Source of the DNA: Apostichopus japonicus
Taxonomy: Eukaryota > Echinodermata > Holothuroidea > Aspidochirotida > Stichopodidae
Length of the DNA: 64,000 bases
Assembly: GCF_037975245.1 (NCBI RefSeq)
Contig: NC_092574.1
Location: forward strand, 9,583,713 to 9,647,712
Direction: 5' to 3'
The notes beneath the pieces were generated by a model. That model was not told the DNA's origin, ran no database searches, and saw only the letters and a program-made list of their open reading frames with translations. Shown here piece after piece: positions 27,501 to 39,600 of the stretch (its first letter is position 1; every line of letters starts with the position of its first letter). The position numbers were made by a program, and so were the translations under genes.

Positions 27501-28776
27501 GAATGTTCTTTAATCCAAATGTGTGTTATTTTCTCTGTGTAATCGCCAAATACCTTTTGCTCTATATGGGTAACATTAGGGTAGTCTCAAAAGTTGTGTA
27601 AATACTGCTTTAAAAAGGACGATTTGTGACAGAATTGGATTTAAAAACAATATATATACAGTAGCTCAATGAAAATGAAATTCTAAACTACTGTGCTTAC
27701 TTGAAGTCTGACCATTTTTAATATATATACGCTTTAACATATACGCTTTAACTTAAGTTTAGTGCCTTTCGATGACAATACAATACTGTACCTCAGCTCT
27801 ATTATAATGCACAAAAACACAAACAAACAATAAAATGAGACAATTGTGTAATCTACACACCTTTTTGCCCTAGAAGGCATACAGTGAAATATTTCTTAAA
27901 AGCTCAGGATGACAAAAAAGTTTATTACTTGTTAAATTATTAAAGTAGAAAATTAGTAAGCAATGCTGAGCTAAGCATTTGGGGGTCTTCTTTGGAGATG
28001 TGCTCTCTCCTTCAAAGGATAATAAATATATCTATTACATAAATACCTGACAAATCCAACGAAGGACATGATCAGCAAGCCTTCCAAGATACCAGACTGG
28101 AAGAAAAAGTTTGGAGAAAGGAGTGTTCAAAGTCATTCCTAATATTACATTTTGTACTAAAATCCAATAAAAAAGGGCAGTTATACCTAATTTTCAATTT
28201 CTATTCTGTTTGTACGACTACTTTATTGATTATAGTTTACAGTAAAAGTCGTAAAAGTCATGAAAGATCCTTGAGGACAAGCACTACTTGAGATAATCAG
28301 CACAATTTCTGTATTCAACATGTGCCCTGTATTACTGCTTATAATCAGCAAATATTATCTGGCAGGTCTCATAAGTCGGTACAGTAACTGATGTGTTCTG
28401 TAATTCAAGGTAAATTGCCTGTCAGAACTTGATTTTACCCATTAAATCTTTAAGCACAGTTGACATGTTTAAGCAAGTTGGTAAAATTTCTAGGCCTTTA
28501 CAGACCTCAAATTTAAAAAATGGGTGCAACAAAGCTTCGAAGCCATTTCCCCCTCATTTGGAGGAATATTTATATTCATGTCCTGGAGGCTGGTTTATTA
28601 TTGATTAAACATGAAAGCGAATCCTAATGTTAGTATTAGTAAGCCTGAGTTTGGCTCACAAAGATTCTTACCTCTTTAAATGCTGAAGGCAATCCTAGCA
28701 CACCAGCTCCAACAAAAGAGATGAACACATTTCCAAATATCTTCAATGGACTGCCTGTTCCTCCTTCTTCATGCAT
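18561..28776 (-). CDS. SLC36/AVT3-like amino acid transporter (last exon not found)
   Basis: Multi-pass amino acid/auxin permease (APC fold), probably an H+-coupled vacuolar or lysosomal neutral amino acid transporter. Fourteen exons join in phase: 28672-28776, 28047-28096, 26889-27093, 26506-26548, 26163-26228, 25061-25208, 24629-24712, 23167-23236, 21860-21924, 21225-21291, 20918-20966, 20036-20169, 19533-19684 and 18561-18620, about 432 residues. TM1 carries the family motif FISFVGAGVLGLPSAF; the second exon gives the LEGLLIMSFVGF helix. A hydrophilic loop of about 70 residues (exon 26889-27093) separates early helices. DISIIVSQTGFSCAYLIF, PFFLGISFYCYEGAGL and FFTYPVAMFPV are typical AVT3/SLC36 segments. 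The N-terminus has only about eight residues before TM1, shorter than in vertebrate SLC36A1-4, so the plant/fungal-type AVT3 relatives are the closer comparison. A terminal exon of perhaps 20-40 codons below 18561 is missing. Substrate and membrane are inferred from family, not seen. Confidence 0.9.
20738..20835 (+). repeat. Diverged dispersed repeat, copy 1
   Basis: Shares GTGATTGT, AACCTGTCAAAAGTG, GTGTTTAT and GAATGCATAA in the same order with 41896-41995. It lies in the transporter intron between exons 20036-20169 and 20918-20966. Element class is unknown. Confidence 0.5.
24904..24958 (+). repeat. GGGGA-type purine repeat
   Basis: Repeated GGGGA/GGGGT units in the transporter intron between exons 24629-24712 and 25061-25208. 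It is purine-only on one strand and could form a triplex or G-quadruplex. Confidence 0.75.
25700..26100 (-). mobile_element. tRNA-derived SINE with duplicated tRNA-like head
   Basis: On the minus strand, 26013 to 25941 reads like a tRNA: a TGGACAATTGGCTAAGG A-box-like region, then GCTGGTTCGATTCC, a near-perfect pol III B box. The body continues to about 25700 and carries TTGTGTCCTTGGGCAAG and CCACCCAGCTGTTAAATGGG, sequences typical of invertebrate SINE bodies. The 80-bp head is tandemly duplicated (25941-26020 and 26021-26100) with a few substitutions. It is intronic in the transporter gene. It cannot be a functional tRNA: there is no closed acceptor stem and it is fused to a SINE body. Confidence 0.75.
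28321..28495 (+). repeat. Diverged dispersed repeat related to 59520-59705
   Basis: Shares GCCCTGT, TTACTGCTT, CAGCAAA, CTTGATTTTA and TTAAGCAC in order with 59520-59705. It lies in the first intron of the transporter. No class can be assigned. Confidence 0.5.
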
Positions 28777-30665
28777 TTTGAGAGTTGAGTGATGAAATCA
28801 ATGCTATTTGACAAAGAGCAGATGTAACTAATACAAATAATGGTTTTATATTATTACATACTGTATTAGAGCCTACTTGTTGTTATGAGTTTTTCAAATT
28901 ATTTCAAGGTTTGTTGATATTATTGTGTTTGAAATTGCAAGTGTTGGTGTTCACAGTTAACAATATGAAAATGCTTACTGTAGTTATGGATCATGCAAAG
29001 GATCAGTAAATGAAAAACACTTGAAATCTTGAAAAAAAATTATACATGTCATTAACACAGCACTAAAGAGATCAAACTACAGTATAACATTTCATGAGAT
29101 TTCAATCAAAATTCATGGGGAATAACAATAACTCAATTAAAGTTTTTAGCAAATCCTAAAACAAACTTCACAAAATTGTCAACATTTGTCACTTTTATTA
29201 GAAATTGCCCAAGTTTCCCGTTTAATATTAATGGGAGATATGACAATTCAAATATAGTGACATATATACAGTAATCACTTTTTGCCAATAGGTTTAATGG
29301 AAGCAAAGTAAATAGAAAGCTAAATATGAGATACTACAGGATCTATCTGCACATTTGAGAATGTGCCCTAGATACCTCTTGTCTATGGTAACCTTTTCAA
29401 TTCCAGGGGATAAACCTAATCTGATATTTCATGACTAGTTGAATCTCAAGATGAAACATTGCCATCAAATCACAGCAATCTACTGACCTTTCACTCTTGT
29501 TATTATTTTGCATTAATCAGGCCATTTTGTTCTGACCAAGCCTAGGCTCTGGTCAGAAGTTCGCTTGACAACATTCTAAACTAAACTCAAGAACAAACTT
29601 CGGAAGAAAACCACAGAAAAGACATTGAATATCAGTTAAGTAAGGCCTGACAGCAAATTTTTGGAATGTTTAGTTTTTGTCTTGTTTCATTATTAGTATT
29701 ACCTAGCCTACCACTGTCATACAAGTTACAACTTATTTACAACAACAGGAGTAGGCCTAGGCCTAGTACTTGTAGTAGTAGGTTCCAGTGCCATTTCGCC
29801 ATAGAAACATACTGCCATAACTTTTCGCCATAGGTTTCGAACCTTTCCCCCATGGCGGAAAGGTTCGAAACCTATGGCGGAAAGGTACATTTTAGGAATG
29901 AATTTGACACAGGAATGAAACTTTCTTTGATTCGCGTGGAAGGATAGGTACACTGTCTAGAAATGTGACGGTTCACTGGATAGACTGAATTGTAGTTAAG
30001 ACAAGATTGAGGAATAGATACAGTCTTTTATGTTTGAGTGTATGGACAATAGTATTGGCCTACCCTAGCCTATATGAAAGCAATGATATCGCTATACGAA
30101 AATTGGCATCGAAGCTACTGTGTAGCCAGGCTGTAGGCTTAACACTTTTTCTGAGAGGCAATAGTAGTCAGGACTAGCAGTACTGTACTGTAGTGTAGGA
30201 GTTTGTGATAGTACTATTGAACTTGACAGCGATCTTGAATTAAAATAATGTACAAAGTTACAGAACTGCAGTAAACGAACATGTTAAAACATCCTAAATG
30301 TGATGACTATAATTTAGAAACGAATGAACAGTAAAAACAAATACCTGCATATATTTCAACAGAAACGGCTAGGTACCCGGTGTGTTCATGTGGTATTTAA
30401 TGTCATATATCTGACACTAGTACTACTGAATGAAATGCATACGTCAATAATGTTTACAACTGATTGAGGGCAGTGTTTACTTTCACGTGTTTTCAATTTA
30501 AGAAAACCTAATGAAAACATGGTTAGGCCTAACACTGTAGCAACGTTTGTTTAGCTATGCATGCATCCGAACTGCAACTCGTAATGCTACATTAGTAGTA
30601 CCAGAGACAGTTTTACACAAGATACCGTCTTTCTAGCGAGAATAGACACAGACACGAGAAATAAA
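28777..30665. promoter_or_regulatory. Divergent intergenic region, transporter / SDAD1
   Basis: The two start codons, 28776 (minus) and 30666 (plus), face away from each other, so both promoters must lie here or in unseen 5' exons. The region holds the inverted repeat at 29826-29879 and several TAGGCCTA motifs, for example 29754-29770 and 30524-30532. A possible acceptor for a 5' UTR exon of the transporter lies just above its ATG (TTTGTCAAATAG on the minus strand, near 28804-28815). No TATA box could be assigned with confidence. Confidence 0.45.
29826..29879. repeat. Perfect 23-bp inverted repeat with 8-nt loop
   Basis: The arms 29826-29848 and 29857-29879 are exact reverse complements, separated by CCCATGGC. 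Each arm carries GGTTTCGAACC, itself nearly palindromic, and a CGCCATAG block. Related CGCCATAG sequence also occurs just upstream, at about 29797. It lies about 1.05 kb from the transporter start codon and 0.8 kb from the SDAD1 start codon, in their shared divergent intergenic region. Confidence 0.9.
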
Positions 30666-33600
30666 ATGAGTGAAAAGAACAGAAACCAACTACCGAGCAA
30701 TCTGCCACAGCTGCAGAACCTAATAAAGAGGGACCCCGAATCATACTTCGAGGAGGTAGAGTAGCCTAACGTCAGCCAGTTAGGCCTAGCCTACATAACG
30801 TTAGGCAACATGCGTTCCCAACGTGCCACATATAACATTTTATGGTTAGCTTAGGCCTTACTTAGGTACTAGTGTAGAATACCCCCCCCCCCCTCCACCC
30901 TTGGCTAGTGCCTTCAATTAAGTACCAGTTTCAATATAACTAGGCTAGGCCTATATCATGAATATATAACTAGCCTAAGTAGCCTTTCCCACTTTGCTTG
31001 CATCTCCAACGAGTCCAAGGATTGATGGACAGACAAATCAAAACACTTTATTGAGACATTCTACATACATGCAATTGAGCAACGATAAATTGATCTAGAT
31101 TATTATGCGTTATGCTATCACAGTATCACCATTGTGACTGTGCCTCTACACCACAGGTGCTTCCTCCTAAATATTTATACCATTTGCAGTAACATATGAA
31201 AGAAGGCTAATGCCATGGCATGACATTATACTATAACCTTAGCTGCTTTGTGATTGACAATCTTTGGTGTCCAGATTGACCTCTGGAGACCTTATTCTTC
31301 ACTCCCAATAATAAACATAGCTATTTATTTTCTGATTAGTAAAGCTAGTTTGACCAGGCTAAATCAGTTTTTTTTTATATTCCTTTATAGTTTCAGCAAC
31401 AGCATCGACACTACCAGTCGCACTTGCAGGTGTTTCAGTTGAAGCCAACAGTACATTCTAAGGATGTTATTGACTTAACAATGTTCCTTTGTCAGGTAAG
31501 CAATGTTACAACCACATAACAATTTGTTAGCGGGAAATGTTTTTTGGCAGACTTGGGTACAAATTAACATTAAGTTATGTATACATACATCTTAGGTACA
31601 GTATGTTCTGTTTTCGCTAGTAATGTTACTAATGTATGCAATTTCATCAGGTACATTGTACCTTAACTTTTTTATCGTTATTTTGAGATTTATTTAGTTG
31701 TTTTCCAGCACAGCAGTGCACACAGTTTTCTGTAGTAGTTGTGCTTATAAGCCTTTATAATTATTATTAATATTATGATGATAACCTCTTGACCATTGAC
31801 CTCTTTTTGGCCATTACAGGTTTCTCTATGCTATCCCAAGGATTTGTCTGGATTACCCCTACAACTGACAGATATACTTCAGCGACATGGTACTGAAATG
31901 AATTCAGAGATGAGAATGGTATGTCAGTCAGTTACATTCCTTGGTTATCTGTCGGTAGAGCTTGTCTCGTTTTTCAAGTACTGATCGCTTATCCAAGTGC
32001 TAGCTACATCCTTAGTTTCTAGGAAGTGTGATGGTATGTGGTAGCTGTTAGAGTCTCTGCTTAACAGTCATTCGGTGCCTCATTGGAATCCTAACCAGGA
32101 ACCTGGTTTTGTTGACCTAACATTGCTGCTTGGAGGTGTTGTCCAGCAGAGTCCTCTATGGACTTGGTATTTCTGGGTTGCAAATTGCAAACTAGGGTTT
32201 GGTTCTGTTCTTTCAATGGTTTGAGAACAAATTTTTTTCACCATAGTTGCATTGTAATGATGAATTAAGTGCCTTAATTTCCCTCAATTTTTGGTTCCTT
32301 GCTTTAGCAAAAGGAACCTATGCAGTCAGGTTGGCGTGTGTGTGTATGTATGTATGTATGTATGTGTGTATGTGCGTGTGTGTGTCTGTGACACTTGCTT
32401 GGGTACGCTCTATCTCAATAAGGGAATGTTGGATTGAGGCCAAACTTGGACTATAGATCCACCATATGGAGAAGGTGTGCCCTATTGTTTCTGGTGCCCA
32501 CAAAGGTCACCAAAGGTCAGTTATGGTCCAAAAACCGAAAATATTAAAACTGCAATAACTCCCAGTGCCAATGTGCGACAAGATTGATATTTTGGGACAA
32601 GTTGTGAACTGGATAGGGGAGCATTTTCAAACTTAACGGTCATGTGATCTGAGGTCAACAAAGGTCAATTAATGATAAAAAACTAGTATTTTTGCGATAA
32701 CTTGAGAACGAAATGTCCGTTAGGGTTGGGAGTTGCTTCAATGTAATCCAATTGTTGACCCGCACCTGGGTGACCCTTGACCTCAATTTGACCTTTGGTG
32801 ACCTTTACGTGTTTTTTTGGATTTTTACAGTTTTGATGCTATTTTCAGATGTCAAAGGTACCTTCTGAACATAAATGTCAATAGGTTGACCCCGTGTGAC
32901 CTTTATGTGCGAAGTTATATGGGGTCAAAGTTTTTCGGTCGGAGTTAGGATGGTTGTACAGACTTGTCGTTTTGTTTTTTGGAATCAGGAGATTAAACTA
33001 CATTTGAAACCAAGGTCAAAAGGTCAAAGGTCACATTAGAAAAAATGTGCTTATTTTGGGAGGAAACGAGCAAAAAAGAAAATGTTTGGTTTTGATGCTA
33101 GATTTGGATACCAAAGGTACCTTCCGATCAAAAATGTCAATGGGTTGACACCCGTGTGACCTTCGTGTGCGAAGTTATACAAGGTCAAAGTTAATTTTCA
33201 GACATTTAATGCAATAACTCCCAGTTCCAAGGTGTGACGTGGTTGATATTTTTGGACAAGTTGCAAATGGTATAGGGGAATATTTTAAAACTTAACGGTC
33301 ATGTGATCCGAGGTCACCAAAGGTCAATTAATGTTAAAAAACTAGTATTTTGGGAGGAGAAAATGGGCAAAGCAAATAAATGTTTGAATTTGTATAGTTT
33401 GATGCTCTATTTAGGTCTCACCGATCAAAAATGTCAATAAGTTGACCCAAGGTGACCTTTGTATGTTAAGTTGTACGAGGTCAAAGTTAATTTTCAGACA
33501 TTTAGTGTAATAACTCCCAGTGCCAAGGTATTACACGGTTGATATTTTGGGACAAGTTGCAAATGGTATAGGGGAATATTTTCAAACTTAACGGTCATGT

Positions 33601-36600
33601 GATCCGAGGTCACTAAAGGTCAATTAATGATAAAAAACTAGTATTTTTGCGATAACTTGAGAACAAATTGTCCGTTAGGGTTGGGAGTTGCTTCAATGTA
33701 ATCCAATTGTCGACCCGCTTCTGGGTGACCCTTGACCTCAATTTGACCTCTGGTGACCTCTGGTGACCTTTTTGTGTTTTGTGGATTTTTACAGTTTCGA
33801 TGCTATTTTCAGATGTCAAAGGTACCTTCTGATCATAAATGTCAATGGGTTGACCCCCGTGTGACCTTTGTGTGCAAAGTTATACGAGGTCAAAGTTAAT
33901 TTTCAGATATTTAATGCAATAACTCCCAGTTCCGAGGTGTGACAGGGTTGATATTTTTGGAGTAGTTGCAAATGGTATAGGGTAATATTTTCAAACTTAA
34001 CGGTCATGTGATCCAAGGTCACCAAAGGTCAATTAATGATAAAAAACTAGTAATTTTGCGATAACTTGAGAACGAATTTTCAGTTAGGGTTGGGAGTTGC
34101 TTCTACGTAATCCAATTGTCCACCCACATCTGGGTGACCCTTGACCTCAATTTGACCTCTGGTGACCTTTTCGTGTTTTGGGGATTTTTACAGTTTCGAT
34201 GCTATTTTCAGATGTTAAAGGTACCTTCTGATCATAAATGTCAATAGGTTGACCCCTGGATGAGCTTTGTGTGTGAAGTTATAGGAGGTCAAAGTTAATT
34301 TTCAGACATTTCATGCAATAACTCCCAGTGCCAAGGTGTGACAAGGTTGATTTTTTTGGACAAGTTGCGAATGGTATAGGGGAATATTTTCAAACTTAGC
34401 GGTCATGTGGTCCAAGGTCACCAAAGGTCAGCTAATGTTAAAAAACTAGTATTTTGGGGGGGAGAAAATGGGCAAAGAAAACATGTTTGAATTTTTACAG
34501 TTTTGATGCTCCGTTTAGGTCTCACCGATCAAAAATGTCAATTGGTTGACCTACGGGTGACCTTTGTGTGTGAAGTTATGTATACAAGTTCAAAGTTAAT
34601 TTTTAGACATTTAATGCAATTAAATCCCAATGCCAAGGTGTGACACGGTTGATAATTTGGGACAAGTTGTGAATGGGGTGGTGGAACATTTTCATACTTA
34701 AAGGTCATGTCATCTGTGGTCACCAATGTTATCATATCTGTTGACCCGCTTGTAGGTGACCTTATACTTCTTACATTTTCGACGCCATATTTAGATCTCA
34801 AAAGTGCCTTTGATAAAAAATCCCATCACATTTTGTGATCACAAAAGTGTTGGCTATAGTGTTGGTTACTTTATGCGTACATGTAGGACCACAATTACTT
34901 GGACTATTTGAGCCCAATCTTGCTTGATAATATTATGTGTATTGTCATATACCCCAAGCAAGGAACCACAGTGCCCTTGGGCTCTTGTTGAGAAAGTGGT
35001 CAGGTGCAGAAGTACATTCTTGTAGATCCGTCTAGGGGAGGGGGGGCAGATATAACACACATCCACGATGATCCTGTGAGTAGTGTTCCCTTCTTGTTGG
35101 TTTCCTAGCTCTTGAAAAATATGAAAACTAACACTAGACAGGTTTTTTCATATCACAATGATTCTTTGCAGATTGTAAAATAAACTTGAAAGACACATTT
35201 TGCTGTTGACTGCTAAAGCATAAAGTGTATTCAGCACTGCTTGGGGTATCCTTGACTTTTTTTCATTATCTTTTGAGACAGGGAGCATGATGGTCTCATG
35301 CTAGAGCTGATGTTTTAGCAATTTGCTAGCTAACCCTTGGAAACCTTGGCCTGTCTTTTCAAATGTCTGGAAGAGCAAAGTTGCCAGACTGCGTTGAGTG
35401 AAAAAAGAAAATGACAAGTATTTTTATCCAAAACCTGTGTTGTCTAAGTCTCTGGTGTTGTCCAAGTTAAGTCTGTGTTGTCTCAGTTTTAGACAAAATT
35501 GTGTTGATCTAAAACTGTGTTATGTTTAAGGATATTATCATACGGACTCAGTATCGCCTTTTGTTATACAATGCCTGAAATGCAGGTGTTTTTCATATTA
35601 ATTGGTGATAACAAATGCTGTAATAAGGTTCTTATTTTGTCTCTTGAAGGTGATGTGTCGAGGACTAATGATATTGAGGAACCGAGGTCTTATGTCGCCG
35701 ACCAGTCTTCTCGAATTGTTCTTTGAGCTGTTCAGATGTCAAGACAAAAATCTACGACTAACTCTGTACAGGCACATAGTCAGCGATATCAAGAAGGTCA
35801 ACTCTAAACACAAGGATAATAAACTCAACACAGTAAGAATTTAATTACTTTTTACACATGTTATTCATTTTTAATTCTTTGGAAAAAAATATGTGTTGAT
35901 TATATATATGAGTAAAACTTCATTTATCGTGACTAATTTTAACAGAATCACAAACTTCTCAAGTTAATTCAGTCAACTGGGAAAACAAAGAACGAATAAA
36001 TGACAGTTGTGTTTTGAATTCCGATTGAGAAAGCTGTTGATCAGATGTAACAAGCACTCTCACATGTTAGAGGGGACACGACCCGAATTGTCATCTTTCA
36101 GCATATATGCCAGAGCTCGTTGGTGAGGAACAACATACACAAACTGCTAAGAAAACTCTTGCTCTGTGTTAGAGAGATACCTTAGTTTAAAAGTAATGTC
36201 TGAGGATTTAATTTTCTTAAATATGTGATTCCTTATTGCCACCTAGGATCTGAAACAAATCTAACTCTCTCATTGTTGTGAAGTAACATTAAATCTGTGA
36301 TACCTCCCGAATGGAATGAGATTTTTCTTACATGTTGGTATAAGCTGTTCATCACAGTTATCTCTATCATAGACGCTAATAAAGAGGATTGGGTCGTTTT
36401 GTGTCTCCTTTAAGCTTTGGTTATTTGTAGCAGGTTAAAAAAAAAGTGACTGCTTAGTATGGTCTGTTTACTGCAGTGTGTTCTCATAATTTGCACAAAC
36501 TTGTATCAGTCATGTAAGTGTGGTTCTTTTGTTACTGACAGAGCTTGCAGAACTTTATGTACAGAATGCTCCAAGATAGCAGTGCTGTGGCAGCCAAGAT

Positions 36601-39600
36601 GTCACTCAATGTCATGGTTGAACTGTACAGAAAGAACATTTGGTGAGTGTCAATAACTGTCGTCTAGTGTAGATATTTTCAGCAATAAAATGAACTTTAA
36701 GAACATTGTGACCATTTTGGTTGGTCAGTTAATTGAAATCTATGTAGATGCCGTGGTAATAGGCATCAATGGGATTTTCTTGTTTCATGTTGCAATTTTT
36801 TTTCTTTAATCATCACAGGAAAGATGCCAAGACTGTGAATGTGATAGTCACAGCTTGCTTTTCAAAAGTAACCAAGGTAAGTAATTACCATTTGAAATGA
36901 ACGTTTTCTCTAATAGATTCAAATTTTTAACATGGAATTCATCCATAGTTACGCAACCCCATCATCATCATCATCCTCTTTGAATATTGGAATGCTCTTT
37001 CACCTCCTGTATGTTGCATGCCAAGTCTAATTTGCATATAGGAATCAGGACACAGTTGTTATTGTCATTTACTGGCTGTAAAAGTTTATATTTGCACCTT
37101 TATGGAGAAGAAATCATACCTTCTAGCAATTAAGAAAGAAAAACAAATTTTTTTAAATCATATTTCCCACACAAAATTTAAAAGCAGAGAAAAGGAAAAA
37201 CTTCTTTCTAGGTGTAGGAAGTTCTTGAATTTTGAAGTTTAGTCTGGAAAAATGAGGAAAAGCCTGAACTGAACACTTCTTATAAGATATAAGTTATGCA
37301 AGCAAGGTGCTAGAGATAGTGTGATACAAGTTTAACGACATGTAATTCAAACTGTGGTGAATCGTTATGGCTACAGCATGTCATGTTTGGGATTCATTGG
37401 CTCTATATATAAGTGTATTTAACTGCTGAATGTGTCCAGCTAAGACATTTCAGTGGTCTCAGTCTCTCCTTTCATGTTTTTGATTAGTTTTTCTTTTGGC
37501 TCTCTCTCCGCAGATAATGGTTACAGCTATCAACTTTTTCCTGGGTGTTGACGAGATTGATGATGACTCTGACTCTGACTCGGAGGTTTGTCTCAAAAAT
37601 CAAAGTAAAATAAAAAGCAGAATAAAATAAAAAAGATAACAAATAAAAGTTTGTAAATTTTGTGAGACAATTGGACTGCAGGCCATCTTTCCATGAGTTT
37701 TAAAGTATTCCATGAATGAATTATGCCTAAAGTCTTGAATTACATATATATATTTTATTTGAGGGGGGGGGGGGAGGGGAGGGGGATGAAAGTCAATCTA
37801 GCAGATATTTGCATAAAACTATCCTTTAAATGTAAAGCCTTGCTTTTCACTTTGACTCACTGTAATGTGCTAATTTAATATATAATTTTAATATTTTAAT
37901 ATACCTTTTGCTTCATTTGTCTCTATGCTATGCATGGACTGCCATTCTCACCAGGGGGAGAAGGTCAACCCGAAGCATCTGTTGTTAGCGGACAGAGTCA
38001 ACAAAAAGACCAAGAAACGGAAGAAGAAATTAGATAGAGCCAAGAAATTGATAAAGGTAGGACAACGATGTCAACATGTCTCTGTGTGCGACGTATCAGA
38101 CCGTTATTAAAATGAGTAAATAACAGCAGACGATAATTAAAGCAAAAAGATAATCGCTTGAAGTATATGTACATCTTGATGACTGTGCAAACTAGTATTG
38201 GATTCATTCCACTCATAGGGTTTTCAGCAGAACATTTGTGGTGATACCAGTCCTACGTCATAGTGTGGTATTTCTGTCATGTTTTTTTCTTTTATGTCGT
38301 AGAAAAGCAAGAAGAAACAGAAACCAGAAACTTTCAACTTTTCTGCTCTTCACCTCGTCCATGATCCACAGGGTGAGTATAAAGGGTGTGAATAAACACT
38401 TGTTTTTCCTTATTGTAAGATGTTTTGAGAACCAGAGCCTGTAAAATTGTATTGCCGATTGTCAATGCTGGAAGACAGGTTTGGCAAATGGAGTCTGTCA
38501 TTAAATCTTGTTGAGTAGCACAGCTTAGGCTCATGGTTATGGTCGAAATGGACCACTCTTCATTTGTGAGGAATCCCTCTTTAAACATCTTAGGGTCTTT
38601 AATTGAAGTGGCTGGACTACTTAGTCTAACACACAGACCGTTAGGTCATTCCCTCAGAGCAACACAAAACTTGATGTGAAAAACATAAAGACTTTTTATG
38701 TCCTAAAAAAGACATGTTTCCAAAGCAGTAGCAATTTATAAAGGACATATGGTGTTGAAATGAAATCCAAGAATACTCAGTTGTTTTTATCAAGTCAACA
38801 GAACATGTTTTGATAGAGTTATTCATACTAACAAAACATTGGACGAACAATAAACATATAGACCCACACTGAGGCAGCCAACTACTATCAACAAGTCATC
38901 CTTAGTTTAAAGGAACATTCCATAGAATGAGTATAATAGCTGAATATCCCGAAAATTGAAATGCTCAATTTTTGTCCTTTTTTCTCGAACAATAACGTAT
39001 CAAAACTAATAATTCGGCCTTAACTCATCCTTTTTATACAGTCAGTCATGATGTTGTGTCTGCCTTTGAGCAGGATTCTGGATGACACCCTGTACTCTCA
39101 CCTTCTCCTCTACTTTATAGGTTTCGCAGAGGGTCTTTTCAAGCAGTTAGATAGCCGCAATGAAAGATTTGAAGTCAAACTCATGACGATGAACTTAATA
39201 TCCCGGCTCATCGGTGTCCATCAACTCTTCCTGTTTAACTTTTACCCGTATCTTCAACGGTTCATGCAGCCACATCAAACAGGTATTTTATAGCAAAATA
39301 CGATTGGAAAGGTTGTTGGAAGTATTGGAAAGTTTGTGCAACAAACCTTTCACTGTAATTGTTGTAATCAACAACAACAAATTTGTAAACAATTGATTCT
39401 GACACATATTCAGGATTATTTAATTTAGTTTCTTTATATCACAGAAATATATTAACAACACAGAGAAATTAATATAATGTAAAGGATTGATAAGGTGAAA
39501 GATAGAAAGACTTGCTTTCAGTTAGTTGGGGATTGGAAATTGTATGCTGTTTAACCCATTATGGCATTATAATCATATCGAAATATTTGGTTTGAGTAGT

